DNA from: an uncultured Jannaschia sp.
GTDB taxonomy: Bacteria; Pseudomonadota; Alphaproteobacteria; Rhodobacterales; Rhodobacteraceae
NCBI RefSeq assembly: GCF_947494025.1
Contig: NZ_CANLTQ010000002.1
Location: 186,001 to 250,000 of the forward strand
Direction of reading: 5' to 3'
Length of the DNA: 64,000 nt
The notes under the pieces: generated by a model
What the model was told of the DNA's origin: nothing
The model's input: the letters and a program-made list of their open reading frames with translations, nothing else
Databases searched by the model: none
Shown here: positions 1 through 9,485 of the stretch, piece after piece
Layout of the letters: each line of letters starts with the position of its first letter
Numbering within the stretch: the stretch's first letter is position 1
Program-made: the position numbers and the translations under genes

Positions 1-20
1 CCACGGCGCCGCCCGGTCGG

Positions 21-1322
21 TCACGCGGTGGGCAGCCGCAGCCGGGCGACGGTGCCCTGGCCCACCTTGCTCTCGATCTCGAAGGTCCCGCCGGAGCGGT
101 TGGCGAAGTCCATTACCATGGCGAGGCCCAGCCCCGTTCCCTCGCCCGGGGGCTTGGTGGTCACGAAGGGCTCGGTCGCGCGGGCAAGGACCGACGGCTC
201 CATCCCCGGCCCGTCATCGGCCACGACGAGGAGAATCCAGGGCGACATGTCGGATGGCGCCGAGGGAGAGCTGATCATCTCGGCCGTCAGGGTGATGATC
301 CCGCCGCGCCTGCCCATCGCGTCGCGGGCGTTGACGACGAGGTTCAGCATCGCGGCCTCGCATTGCGACGGATCGGTATTCAGCCAAAGCGGCCCGCTGG
401 CCCCGATGACAAGCGTGATGTTGGCCGGCAGGATACGCCGGGCGAAGGTGCCGAATTCATCGAGAAAGGGCGCGAGGTCCAGAATCCGTGTATCGCTCGG
501 CGCGCGCCGGCTGGCGTCGAGCAGGCGCCCGACGAGGCGTCCTCCGCGTTCGGTCGCGTCGCCGATCTCCCGCAGCAGCGGGTCGCGTTCGGATTCCGGC
601 ACCTCGGACAGAAGGTCGATATTGCCGCGCATGACGGTCAGCAGGTTGTTGAAATCGTGTGCGATGCCGCTGGTCAGCCGTCCGACGGCCTCGCCCTTCT
701 GGGCATGGGCCAGCTCCTCCGTCCGCTCCGAAAGCCGCGCGCGCGTCCGGGCGGTGTTGAGCACCATCGCCGCGAAGTAGATCGTCACCAGGAAACTCGA
801 GACGTGGAGGAAAACCAAGTCGGATGCCGGGATGGTCTTGCTGTAGCCGAACCCCGCGATCGTGAGTTGGGCGCCGAGTCCGACGATCACGGCGCCGATC
901 CGCGCCGCGTCCTGCGACCGGGTGTCGTGACCGATGCAGTTCAGCGCCTGACCGAAGACGAGGAGGCCCGCGGACCACGCGGCGATGGCGGTGGGCCAGA
1001 ACGCGTTGACCACGGCGAACGCGCCGAAGGCGAGCACGGTGACGCCATGATGCGTGAGAAGGGCGAACAGCATCCGGCTCGTGACGCGGGCCGCCCGGTG
1101 AACGCGCGCGACGTGCCGGACATAGGTGAGGTCGGACAGGAAATAGATCGGGGCGATCAGCGCGACCCAAGGCGATCCGCCGAAATAGAGCATCAGCAAC
1201 ACGCCGGCTCCGATCAGTCCGAGGCGCAGCGGACGGACGGATGCCTGTTCCTGTTCGACGGCGAGGAAGTCCGCCACCCGACGGCGGAACTGCCTGTCCT
1301 TCAGCGTGGGTGCATGCAACAT
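21..1322 (-). CDS. Membrane-bound sensor histidine kinase
   Basis: A 433-residue transmembrane kinase. The first 190 residues hold about six hydrophobic segments and no recognisable extracytoplasmic sensor domain, so the membrane region itself may sense. A short coiled linker (about 191-210) leads to the H-box GIAHDFNNLL with the phosphorylatable His222. The N-box NLVVNARDAM (Asn331), G1 motif DDGPGM and G2 motif GTGLGLA complete the ATPase domain. The AHDFNNLL type of H-box is typical of hybrid and NtrB-like kinases, but no receiver domain is fused. No response regulator adjoins it inside the window; a partner could lie upstream of base 1. The signal is unknown. Clearly a kinase; its role is open. 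Confidence 0.9.
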   Translation of the reverse strand: MLHAPTLKDRQFRRRVADFLAVEQEQASVRPLRLGLIGAGVLLMLYFGGSPWVALIAPIYFLSDLTYVRHVARVHRAARVTSRMLFALLTHHGVTVLAFGAFAVVNAFWPTAIAAWSAGLLVFGQALNCIGHDTRSQDAARIGAVIVGLGAQLTIAGFGYSKTIPASDLVFLHVSSFLVTIYFAAMVLNTARTRARLSERTEELAHAQKGEAVGRLTSGIAHDFNNLLTVMRGNIDLLSEVPESERDPLLREIGDATERGGRLVGRLLDASRRAPSDTRILDLAPFLDEFGTFARRILPANITLVIGASGPLWLNTDPSQCEAAMLNLVVNARDAMGRRGGIITLTAEMISSPSAPSDMSPWILLVVADDGPGMEPSVLARATEPFVTTKPPGEGTGLGLAMVMDFANRSGGTFEIESKVGQGTVARLRLPTA

Positions 1323-1410
1323 CCGGCAGCTCCGATCACCCGGACGTTATCACGCGCCCGAGACCGCGCAAGCGCTCCGGCCCCGCGCGGCATGCGATTC
1401 CCGCCCGCAT

Positions 1411-2718
<1,308 letters not shown>

Positions 2719-2810
2719 TTACCCTTCGTCGGGCCGATTGGAAAGCCATGCCCGCGGACGGCGCCCGGGGTCGCGCCCTCGCCGCGCCACGCGCGAGGTC
2801 GCGCGACGCG

Positions 2811-3233
2811 TCAGCCGTCGTGCCTGCGACGGACGCCGAACAGCTCGAGCCGGTGGCCCTTCAGGTCGTAGCCCAGGCGCTGCGCGATCCGCTCCTGCAG
2901 GGCTTCGATCTCCGGGTCGACGAACTCGATTACCGCGCCCGTTTGCAGGTCGATGAGATGGTCGTGATGGTCGCGCTCGGCATCCTCGTAGCGGGCCCGG
3001 CCATCCCCGAACTCCCGCCGCTCGAGCAGGCCCGATTCCTCGAAGAGTTTCACCGTCCGATAGACCGTGGCGACCGAGATGTTCGGATCGAGCGCCGTGG
3101 CCCGGGCATGGATCGTCTCCACGTCCGGATGATCGTCGGACGCGTCCAGCACCTGCGCGACGGTGCGCCGCTGTCCGGTAAGGCGCAGATCCTGCGCTTC
3201 GCAACGGTCGAGGAGGGAGGGCAGGGCGCTCAT
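2811..3233 (-). CDS. fur: Fur/Mur-family metal-responsive regulator
   Basis: A 140-residue DNA-binding repressor of the Fur superfamily. The winged helix ends in NISVATVYRTVKLFEESGLL (about 51-70). The metal-site motif HHDH is at 89-92 and His35 is a likely second-site ligand. The C-terminus lacks the CxxC pairs of gammaproteobacterial Fur. The sequence after HHDH (LIDLQTGAVIEF) resembles the alphaproteobacterial Fur/Mur group, which in several relatives responds to manganese rather than iron. It lacks the His-rich haem features of Irr. Metal specificity cannot be read from the sequence. An iron-binding protein gene lies about 2.5 kb upstream on the same strand, but I see no convincing shared operator. 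Confidence 0.93.
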   Translation of the reverse strand: MSALPSLLDRCEAQDLRLTGQRRTVAQVLDASDDHPDVETIHARATALDPNISVATVYRTVKLFEESGLLERREFGDGRARYEDAERDHHDHLIDLQTGAVIEFVDPEIEALQERIAQRLGYDLKGHRLELFGVRRRHDG

Positions 3234-3268
3234 GGCCCCGTCCTAGCCGCCGACGCGGCGCCGGACAA

Positions 3269-4657
3269 TCATGTCCCGCAGAACGTGCGCGTCACCCGCT
3301 CCGCCTCCGTGGCGGGCTGCCGGTAGGGCGCGTTCGCCTCCGTCTCCCGCCAGGGATCGGCAAGCGCCGCGTTCAGGGCATGGAACGGCGCATGATCGCC
3401 CCGATAGGCCGCGGCGATGGCCTCCTCCACGCGGTGGTTGCGCGGAATGACCGCCGGATTGGCGCGAAGCATCGCGGCCCGGTCGGGGTCGCCCGACTGC
3501 CATTCCGTGTACCAGCTGTCGAAGCGCGTGGCGTTCACGAACTGATCCCGCGCCGTATCGGGCGCGGTCGCGAGCGCGCGGAACGTGTTGGTGAAGTCCG
3601 CCTGCCCCTCGCGCATGATGTCGAGTAGCTGCATGGCGAGCTCCATGTCGTCGACCCCGATCTTCGCGGCCATGACCTCCGTCCAGGCCTCCGCGTAGAG
3701 ATCGCGGAAGCCCTCCAGCACCTCCGTCGCCTCGGCCACGGCCGCCTTCCGCTCGCCCATCAGCGGCAGCAGCGCGGTGGCCAGCTGCGCGAGGTTCCAG
3801 AGCGCGATGTCGGGCTGCTTCGACCAGGCGTAGCGGCCGAACTGGTCGATGGAGGAGAACACCGTGTCGGGGTGGTAGGCCTCCATGAAGGCGCAGGGGC
3901 CGTAGTCGATGGTCTCGCCCGAGATGGTCATGTTGTCGGTGTTCATCACCCCGTGCACGAAGCCGAGCCCCATCCAGCGTGCCACGAGGCTGGCCTGCTT
4001 CGCCATGACGTGCCGCAGCAGGTCCATCGGCCCCTCCGCCTCTGGCGCGTGGCGGGCGATCGCATAGTCGAGCAGCGCGCGCAGGCCCTCCACATCCTCG
4101 CGCGCCGCGAAGACCTGGAACGTGCCCACGCGGATGTGGCTCGACGCGACGCGGGTCAGGACGCCGCCGGGCACGGATCCTTCCTGTCGCAGCACCTCTT
4201 CCCCCGTCGTCACGGCGGCGAGCGCCCGCGTCGTCGGCAGGCGCAGCGCGTGCATCGCCTCGCTGACCGCGTATTCCCGGATCACCGGTCCCAGCGCGGA
4301 GCGTCCGTCGCCCATGCGCGAATAGGGCGTGGGCCCCGAACCCTTGAGCTGCAGGTCGAAACGCCGTCCCTCGTGGACATGCTCGCCAAGCAGGATCGCC
4401 CGGCCATCACCGAGTTGCGGCGACCAGCCGCCGAACTGGTGCCCGGCATAGAGCTGCGCGAGCGGGTCGGCGCCCTCGGGCACGCGGTTGCCGGCAAAGA
4501 CGTCGATCGCGCCGCGCAGGGCCTCGGGGTCGAGGCCGAGATCACGCGCGAGCCCTTCGTTCAACGCGACCCAGCCGGGCGATTCGACCGGCGTCGGGTT
4601 CATCCTGGTATAGAAGCGGTCGGGCAGGCGCGCATAGGAATTGTCGAAGGCGAACAT
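3269..4657 (-). CDS. selO: SelO-family protein adenylyltransferase (YdiU/UPF0061)
   Basis: A 462-residue pseudokinase-fold enzyme. The SelO family transfers AMP from ATP to Ser/Thr/Tyr of target proteins and is linked to redox homeostasis. Visible motifs are the nucleotide-binding stretch [11 protein letters not shown], the strongly conserved [19 protein letters not shown], and [11 protein letters not shown], which supplies the metal-binding Asn/Asp pair. The ATG at 4657 is chosen because a strong ribosome site (AAAGGAGG) precedes it; a frame open to 4732 adds only poorly conserved residues. The protein ends RTFCGT, so the near-terminal cysteine that aligns with the family's Sec/Cys position is kept. 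Confidence 0.95.
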   Translation of the reverse strand: MFAFDNSYARLPDRFYTRMNPTPVESPGWVALNEGLARDLGLDPEALRGAIDVFAGNRVPEGADPLAQLYAGHQFGGWSPQLGDGRAILLGEHVHEGRRFDLQLKGSGPTPYSRMGDGRSALGPVIREYAVSEAMHALRLPTTRALAAVTTGEEVLRQEGSVPGGVLTRVASSHIRVGTFQVFAAREDVEGLRALLDYAIARHAPEAEGPMDLLRHVMAKQASLVARWMGLGFVHGVMNTDNMTISGETIDYGPCAFMEAYHPDTVFSSIDQFGRYAWSKQPDIALWNLAQLATALLPLMGERKAAVAEATEVLEGFRDLYAEAWTEVMAAKIGVDDMELAMQLLDIMREGQADFTNTFRALATAPDTARDQFVNATRFDSWYTEWQSGDPDRAAMLRANPAVIPRNHRVEEAIAAAYRGDHAPFHALNAALADPWRETEANAPYRQPATEAERVTRTFCGT

Positions 4658-4766
4658 CGGGGCCTCCTTTCTGGATGGAGTGCCAACGCCGGGCGATGCG
4701 AGGTGGTTCGGCTGCATCTTTGCTTCTGACATATCCCGGAAAGCGCGAGAGGCTGGCCTCTCGCTC

Positions 4767-5708
4767 CTACAACCGCGACAGACGCTCGGTCAGAAGGCCG
4801 AAGAACCCGTCCGCATCGACGTCCCCGACGAAGAGCGCGTTCGCCGGCCGGTCCGTCACGCCCCACCAATCGGCGACGGTCATGCCGCGGGTGAGGGGCG
4901 AGTCCACCTCGATCTCCACATTGACCTCGCGCCCGGTGAAGAGGTCCGGCCGAAGAAGCCATGCGATCACCAGAGGATCGTGAAGCGGCGCGCCCTCCGA
5001 TCCGTACTTCTCCTTGTCGAACCGCTCGAAGAACCCGGTCCAACCGGCCACGATCTCTCCGATGCGTCCCGCCGCGCGGAAGGCCGCATTGCGGGCGCGC
5101 GTCGTCAGCGCCTTGTGCGTCGCGTCGAGCGGCAGGACGGTGATCGGCGCGCCGGAGGCGAAGACGGCGCGCGCCGCCTCGGGGTCGACATAGATGTTGA
5201 ACTCGGCGGCGGGGGTGACGTTGCCGACCTCGAAATAGGCTCCGCCCATCAGGACGATCCGCTCGATCCGTTCGGCGATGTCGGGGGCGCGTTCGAGGGC
5301 GGTGGCGATGTTGGTGAGCGGACCCAGAGGGCAGAGCGTGACCGTTCCGGCCTCCTCCCGCCGTAGCGTCTCGACGATGAAGTCGACCGCGTGCCCCTCG
5401 GCGAGCGGCATCGTGGGATCCGGCAGTTCGGCCCCGTCGAGGCCGGTCTTGCCGTGGACGTGCTCCGCCGTCACGAGGTCGCGCGCCATGGGACGGTCGC
5501 AGCCGGCATGGACGGGCATGTCGGCCCGGCCGGCGAGTTCGCAGACGATGCGCGCATTGCGGGACGTCAGCTCGAGCGGGACGTTCCCCGCCACCGTGGC
5601 GATGCCCAGAACCTCGAGTTCCGGGGATGCGAGCGCGAGCAGGATGGCGACGGCGTCGTCCTGTCCCGGATCGGTGTCGATGATGATCTTCCTGGTCATG
5701 ACCGACAC
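4767..5708 (-). CDS. Inosine/uridine-preferring nucleoside hydrolase
   Basis: A 313-residue enzyme that cleaves the N-glycosidic bond of ribonucleosides to ribose and a base. The hallmark Ca-binding motif DTDPGQDDA is at 11-19. The region [14 protein letters not shown] and the following [12 protein letters not shown] are typical of the IunH family. No signal peptide is visible, so it acts in the cytoplasm, presumably in nucleoside salvage. A second in-frame ATG three codons in (5699) could be the true start. It lies downstream of the Fe-binding protein gene on the same strand, with a GC-rich hairpin between them, so it is probably a separate unit. Substrate preference is not determinable. Confidence 0.93.
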   Translation of the reverse strand: MSVMTRKIIIDTDPGQDDAVAILLALASPELEVLGIATVAGNVPLELTSRNARIVCELAGRADMPVHAGCDRPMARDLVTAEHVHGKTGLDGAELPDPTMPLAEGHAVDFIVETLRREEAGTVTLCPLGPLTNIATALERAPDIAERIERIVLMGGAYFEVGNVTPAAEFNIYVDPEAARAVFASGAPITVLPLDATHKALTTRARNAAFRAAGRIGEIVAGWTGFFERFDKEKYGSEGAPLHDPLVIAWLLRPDLFTGREVNVEIEVDSPLTRGMTVADWWGVTDRPANALFVGDVDADGFFGLLTERLSRL

Positions 5709-5735
5709 AGAGACGCCGGCGCCCGGAATGTCCAG

Positions 5736-5762
5736 CCCCGCCCGGCACGCGGCCGGGCGGGG
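5736..5762 (-). terminator. GC-rich stem-loop after the Fe-binding protein gene
   Basis: Eleven perfectly paired bases (CCCCGCCCGGC / GCCGGGCGGGG) enclose the loop ACGCG, 13 bp after the stop codon of the Fe(III)-binding protein gene. There is no run of T afterwards, so it is not a textbook intrinsic terminator. It may terminate weakly or protect the 3' end of the upstream transcript. Confidence 0.6.
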
Positions 5763-5775
5763 ACCGGAAGCAGGC

Positions 5776-6792
5776 TCAGCTGCCGGCGTCGAAGTCGACT
5801 TCCTCCACGAGCTTCAACGCCTCGGCGCGGTGGCTCGCGATCGCGGTCAGCGGCGTGTCGTCGGGGTCGATCCGGCCCCAGCTCCGCACCAGCTCGGACG
5901 GCTCGGCGTCCGGCGAAACAGGGTATTCGTTGACGACGTCGGCATAGATCGCCTGCGCCTCGGGCGAGGTCAGGTATTCCATGAACTCGAGCGCCACGTC
6001 GCGGTTCGGGGCCCCCTTGGTCATCGCGACGCCGGAGACGTTCACATGCGTGCCGCTGCCGTCCTCGAAGGTCGGAAAGGCGATCCGCACCGCGTTGGCC
6101 CAGGCTTCCTGCTCCGGGTCCTGCAGCATCGCGCCCATGTAATAGGTGTTGCCGATCGAAATGTCGCATTCCCCGGCCCAGATCGACTTGACCTGCGCCC
6201 GGTCGTTGCCCTCGGGCGCCTTGGCGAGGTTCGACTTCACCCCTTCGAGCCAGTCGCGGGTCGCCTCGACGCCGTTATGCTCGATCAGCGCGGAGATCAG
6301 GCCGATCGTGTAGTCGTGCGTCCCCGAGCGGGTGCAGATGCGGCCCTCCCATTTCGGGTCGGCCAGATCCTCGTAGGTCGTGATCTCGCCGTCGGCCACG
6401 CGCTCCTTGCTGGCATAGACGATGCGGGCGCGGGTGGTGACGCCGTACCAGTGGCCGTCGGCATCCCGCATGGCCTCGGGGACGTGCTGCGTCAGATGCT
6501 CGCTCTCGACCGCCTGCGTCACGCCTGCGGCCTTGGCTTCCGACAGGCGGGAGATGTCGACGGTGAAGATGAGATCCGCCGGCGAGCGTTCGCCTTCCGC
6601 CACCAGCCGCTCGGTGATCCCCTGATCGATATAGACGACGTTCGCCGTATGGCTGGTCGTCGATTCGAAGCCGTCGATGAGCGGCTGGATCAGCTCGGGC
6701 TGGCGGTAGGAATAGACATTGACCTCGCCGGCAAGCACCGGGGTGGCGCAGGCCAGGGCCGTGCTGGACAGGATAAGTGCGCGGAGCGGCAT
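5776..6792 (-). CDS. Periplasmic Fe(III) ABC transporter substrate-binding protein (FbpA/FutA type)
   Basis: A 338-residue solute-binding protein with a Sec signal peptide (about residues 1-22, cleavage near VLAG/EVNVYS). The mature start EVNVYSYR and the adjacent tyrosines in NTYYMGAM (Tyr217, Tyr218) are iron-coordinating features of FbpA/FutA proteins. Its expected role is to capture Fe3+ in the periplasm and hand it to an FbpBC permease. ATG 6792 is chosen because AAGGAGG precedes it and the signal peptide starts there, although the frame stays open to 6897. No permease or ATPase gene is adjacent, so here it is an orphan binding protein that must use a remote transporter. Confidence 0.93.
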   Translation of the reverse strand: MPLRALILSSTALACATPVLAGEVNVYSYRQPELIQPLIDGFESTTSHTANVVYIDQGITERLVAEGERSPADLIFTVDISRLSEAKAAGVTQAVESEHLTQHVPEAMRDADGHWYGVTTRARIVYASKERVADGEITTYEDLADPKWEGRICTRSGTHDYTIGLISALIEHNGVEATRDWLEGVKSNLAKAPEGNDRAQVKSIWAGECDISIGNTYYMGAMLQDPEQEAWANAVRIAFPTFEDGSGTHVNVSGVAMTKGAPNRDVALEFMEYLTSPEAQAIYADVVNEYPVSPDAEPSELVRSWGRIDPDDTPLTAIASHRAEALKLVEEVDFDAGS

Positions 6793-6819
6793 GGAAACCT
6801 CCTTCTTCGGTTCGGGAGA

Positions 6820-6848
6820 CCTATTCCCGACCAAAGTTGTCAGGTCAA
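6820..6848 (-). promoter_or_regulatory. Possible promoter of the Fe-binding protein gene
   Basis: On the minus strand TTGACC (6848-6843) and AATAGG (6825-6820) are separated by 17 bases and lie 28 bp upstream of the chosen start. The -35 is good but the -10 is weak (3 of 6). It overlaps the last codons of mazG, so the gene could also be read through from mazG. Confidence 0.35.
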
Positions 6849-7688
6849 TCCCGATTCTTTCGATTGGTCTTTCTCGGCCGCCTTCGCCGCATCCCAAAGG
6901 GCGTCCATCTCCGCGAGGTCGGACTGCGCCGGCGATCGGCCCTGTTCGGCCAGCGCATCCTCGATCGCCTCGAAACGGCGGGCGAACTTGGCGTTCGCGG
7001 CCCGAAGAGCGTGTTCGGGATCGACGTCGAGATGCCGGGCGAGGTTCGCCAGCACGAAAAGAAGGTCGCCCATCTCCTCCGACACCGCCTCGGACGTGAG
7101 CTTGTCGCGCGCCTCGATGAGTTCCGCCGCCTCCTCCTGCAGCTTTGCCAGCACCGCGTCCGTTGCCGGCCAGTCGAAACCCACGCGGGCGGCACGGTTC
7201 TGTAGCTTGACCGCTCGCAGCAGCGCCGGCAGCCCCAGCGCCACCCCGTCAAGCGTGCGCCCCTCGCGCTTCGTCGCCCGCTCCCGCGCCTTCGCCGCCT
7301 CCCAGTCCGCGACCTGATCCGCGGCCGACTTGTCGCGCGAGGCGTCGCCCCAGATATGCGGGTGCCGGTCCACCATCTTCTGTGCCACGCGGTCGGCCAC
7401 GGATCCGAAGTCGAAGCGTCCTGCCTCCGCCCCCATCTGCGCGTGGTAGACAACCTGCAGCAGCAGGTCGCCCAACTCCCCCTCCAGCTCATCCCACGCC
7501 TCGCGCTCTATCGCGTCGGCGACCTCGTAGGCCTCCTCGATCGTGTAGGGCGCGATCGAAGCGAAGTCCTGCTCGATATCCCAGGGACAGCCGCGCGCGG
7601 GGTCGCGAAGGCGCGCCATGATCGCGAGAAGCCGCGGCATCCCGCCGCCCGGTTCGGTGCAGATGCGGTCTTCCGTCTCGTCGGCCAT
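6840..7688 (-). CDS. mazG: Nucleoside triphosphate pyrophosphohydrolase MazG
   Basis: A 282-residue house-cleaning enzyme that hydrolyses NTPs and dNTPs to the monophosphate and PPi. The conserved GCPWDIEQ motif lies at about 33-40. The all-alpha Mg site follows: EEAYEV at 51-56 and the ELGDLL block near 71-76. The family normally carries two MazG domains and the second half (about 150-270) repeats the pattern, including SEEMGDLLF. The start may be Met1 or the internal Met17; neither has a decisive ribosome site. It is transcribed divergently from the amidohydrolase gene with only 55 bp between starts. Confidence 0.93.
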   Translation of the reverse strand: MADETEDRICTEPGGGMPRLLAIMARLRDPARGCPWDIEQDFASIAPYTIEEAYEVADAIEREAWDELEGELGDLLLQVVYHAQMGAEAGRFDFGSVADRVAQKMVDRHPHIWGDASRDKSAADQVADWEAAKARERATKREGRTLDGVALGLPALLRAVKLQNRAARVGFDWPATDAVLAKLQEEAAELIEARDKLTSEAVSEEMGDLLFVLANLARHLDVDPEHALRAANAKFARRFEAIEDALAEQGRSPAQSDLAEMDALWDAAKAAEKDQSKESGLT

Positions 7689-7743
7689 TCACATTCCCCT
7701 TTCGCGGGTGTTCTCTACCGCCGCACCAGAAGGAGAGAAAGCC

Positions 7744-8904
7744 ATGCCCGTCCTCAACTCCATCGCCGCGATGGCGCCCGAAATGACGGAATGGCGGCAC
7801 TGGCTGCACCGCAACCCGGAGCTGCTTTTCGACCTGCCGAAGACCTCGGGTTTCGTCGCCGACAAGCTGCGCACCCTCGGGGTGGACGAGATCCACGAGG
7901 GGATCGCCACCTCCGGCATCGTCGCGATCATCGAGGGCCAGGGCGAGGGGCCGACGATCGGCCTGCGCGCCGACATGGACGCACTGCCGATCCGCGAGAC
8001 CTCGGGCGTCGCCCATGCCAGCGAGACGGAGGGCCGGATGCATGCCTGCGGGCATGACGGGCACACGACGATGCTGCTCGGCGCGGCGAAGTACCTCGCG
8101 GAGACGCGCCGCTTCCGCGGCCGTGTCGCGCTGATCTTCCAGCCGGCGGAGGAGGGCGGCGGCGGCGGCGAGGTCATGGTGCGGGACGGCGTGATGGACC
8201 GGTTCGGCATCACCCAGGTCTACGGCATCCACAATACGCCGAACGTCGAGGAGGGGGCGTTCTTCACCGCGCCCGGGCCGCTGATGGCCGCGGTCGACAC
8301 GTTCCATATCGACATCACCGGCAAGGGCGGTCACGGTGCCATGCCGCACGACACGCGCGACCCGATCGCCGCCGCGCTGGGCATCGGGCAGGCGATCCAG
8401 ACCATCGTCAGCCGCAACCACCGCGCCATCGACGACCTCGTCGTCTCGATCACGCAGATCCATGCGGGCTCCGCCGACAACATCATCCCCGGGCTCGCCT
8501 ATATGGGCGGCACGGTCCGCACCTTCGACCCCGGCGTGCAGGACATGGTGGAGCGGCGCCTCGCGGAAGTCGTCGCGGGGCAGGCGGCGGCCTACGGGGT
8601 CGAGGCGACCTGTCGCTACGAGCGGGGCTATCCGGCCACGATCAACGACGCCGAAAAGGCAGGCTTCGCCGCGGAGGTCGCGGCGGACGTGGTGGGCGCG
8701 GACCGTGTCACGGCCGATACCGACCGCGAGATGGGTGCGGAGGATTTCAGCTACATGCTGAACGCCCGGCCCGGCGCCTATCTGTTTCTCGGCACGGGGC
8801 CGGGGCCGGTGCTTCATCACGCCGATTACGATTTCAACGACCGCGTCGCTCCCATCGGCGCGAGCTTCTTCGCGCGCATGGTAGAGACCGCGCAGCCGCT
8901 TTGA
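7744..8904 (+). CDS. M20-family amidohydrolase (hippurate / N-acyl-amino-acid hydrolase type)
   Basis: A 386-residue cytoplasmic metallopeptidase-fold enzyme. The motif HACGHDGHTTML supplies the metal-binding Cys and His, and the catalytic glutamates follow in QPAEEGGGGGEVM. A C-terminal metal ligand sits in MGAEDFSYML. Relatives hydrolyse N-acyl amino acids, hippurate, indole-acetyl amino acids or N-acetyl-diaminopimelate; this sequence belongs to the broad HipO/AbgB-like group and I cannot assign the substrate. The ATG at 7744 follows the ribosome site AAGGAG. The frame is open upstream, but that part antisenses the start of mazG and is not coding. Confidence 0.92.
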   Translation: MPVLNSIAAMAPEMTEWRHWLHRNPELLFDLPKTSGFVADKLRTLGVDEIHEGIATSGIVAIIEGQGEGPTIGLRADMDALPIRETSGVAHASETEGRMHACGHDGHTTMLLGAAKYLAETRRFRGRVALIFQPAEEGGGGGEVMVRDGVMDRFGITQVYGIHNTPNVEEGAFFTAPGPLMAAVDTFHIDITGKGGHGAMPHDTRDPIAAALGIGQAIQTIVSRNHRAIDDLVVSITQIHAGSADNIIPGLAYMGGTVRTFDPGVQDMVERRLAEVVAGQAAAYGVEATCRYERGYPATINDAEKAGFAAEVAADVVGADRVTADTDREMGAEDFSYMLNARPGAYLFLGTGPGPVLHHADYDFNDRVAPIGASFFARMVETAQPL

Positions 8905-8914
8905 CGTCCATGGC

Positions 8915-9456
8915 CTGACCGGAACGAAAGGCGGCGCGCGGCGCGGGCGTGCGCCAGGCCGGGCTCGTCTCTTCCGTCGTGTCCTGCATGCTGAAGGCGC
9001 CGGACAATCCCGACGGCGTGGACGCCGCGGTGTTCAGGCAGATGGAAGGACGGGATCAAGGCCGACCGGCCGGGCTTCCTTCGGGACTTCCTCAGGCACC
9101 TCTAGGGCACCGGCTTCCGTTCGCATCCGGTCTCCGACGGTATTCTGCACTGGTCGTGGATGATGGCGATGATGGCGAGCCCGAAGGCCACGCCCGACTG
9201 CATCGACGCCTTCGGAAAGACCGGTTTCCGCCCCGACATGGCGGCCGTCACGATGTTCACGCCGGTCGTGCGCGGCACCGGCGACACGACCGCTCCGATC
9301 GACCCATAGGGTCGGGCGGCGACAAAGGCCGTCGCGCGGGTGGGGTTCAAGGAGTATGACGATGCGCCGCATGAACTGCCGGCCACGAATGCGGAGCAGC
9401 CGACGCAGGACATGCTCGCCTTTCTCGATGGCCAGGACATCGGCGCGCGTCTGGTC
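8915..9456 (+). pseudogene. Decayed alpha/beta-hydrolase (non-haem haloperoxidase-like), C-terminal part only
   Basis: Translation in two frames gives a recognisable C-terminal half of a chloroperoxidase-type alpha/beta hydrolase. Frame one from about 8949 reads RQAGLVSS..CMLKAPDNPDGVDAAVF. A +1 shift near 9049 leads to GIKADRPGFLRDFLRHL, stop TAG at 9103, then GTGFRSHPVSDGILHWSWMM, a VVRGTGDTTAPID segment that carries the acid-residue loop, stop TAG at 9307, and finally EYDDAPHELPATNAEQ with the catalytic-His region APH. The N-terminal half, including the serine nucleophile, is missing. One frameshift, two stops and a truncation make function very unlikely. Homology is inferred from remembered family patterns. 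Confidence 0.75.
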
Positions 9457-9485
9457 ATTCCGTGGCGCATGCTAGTTTCGGTCGC

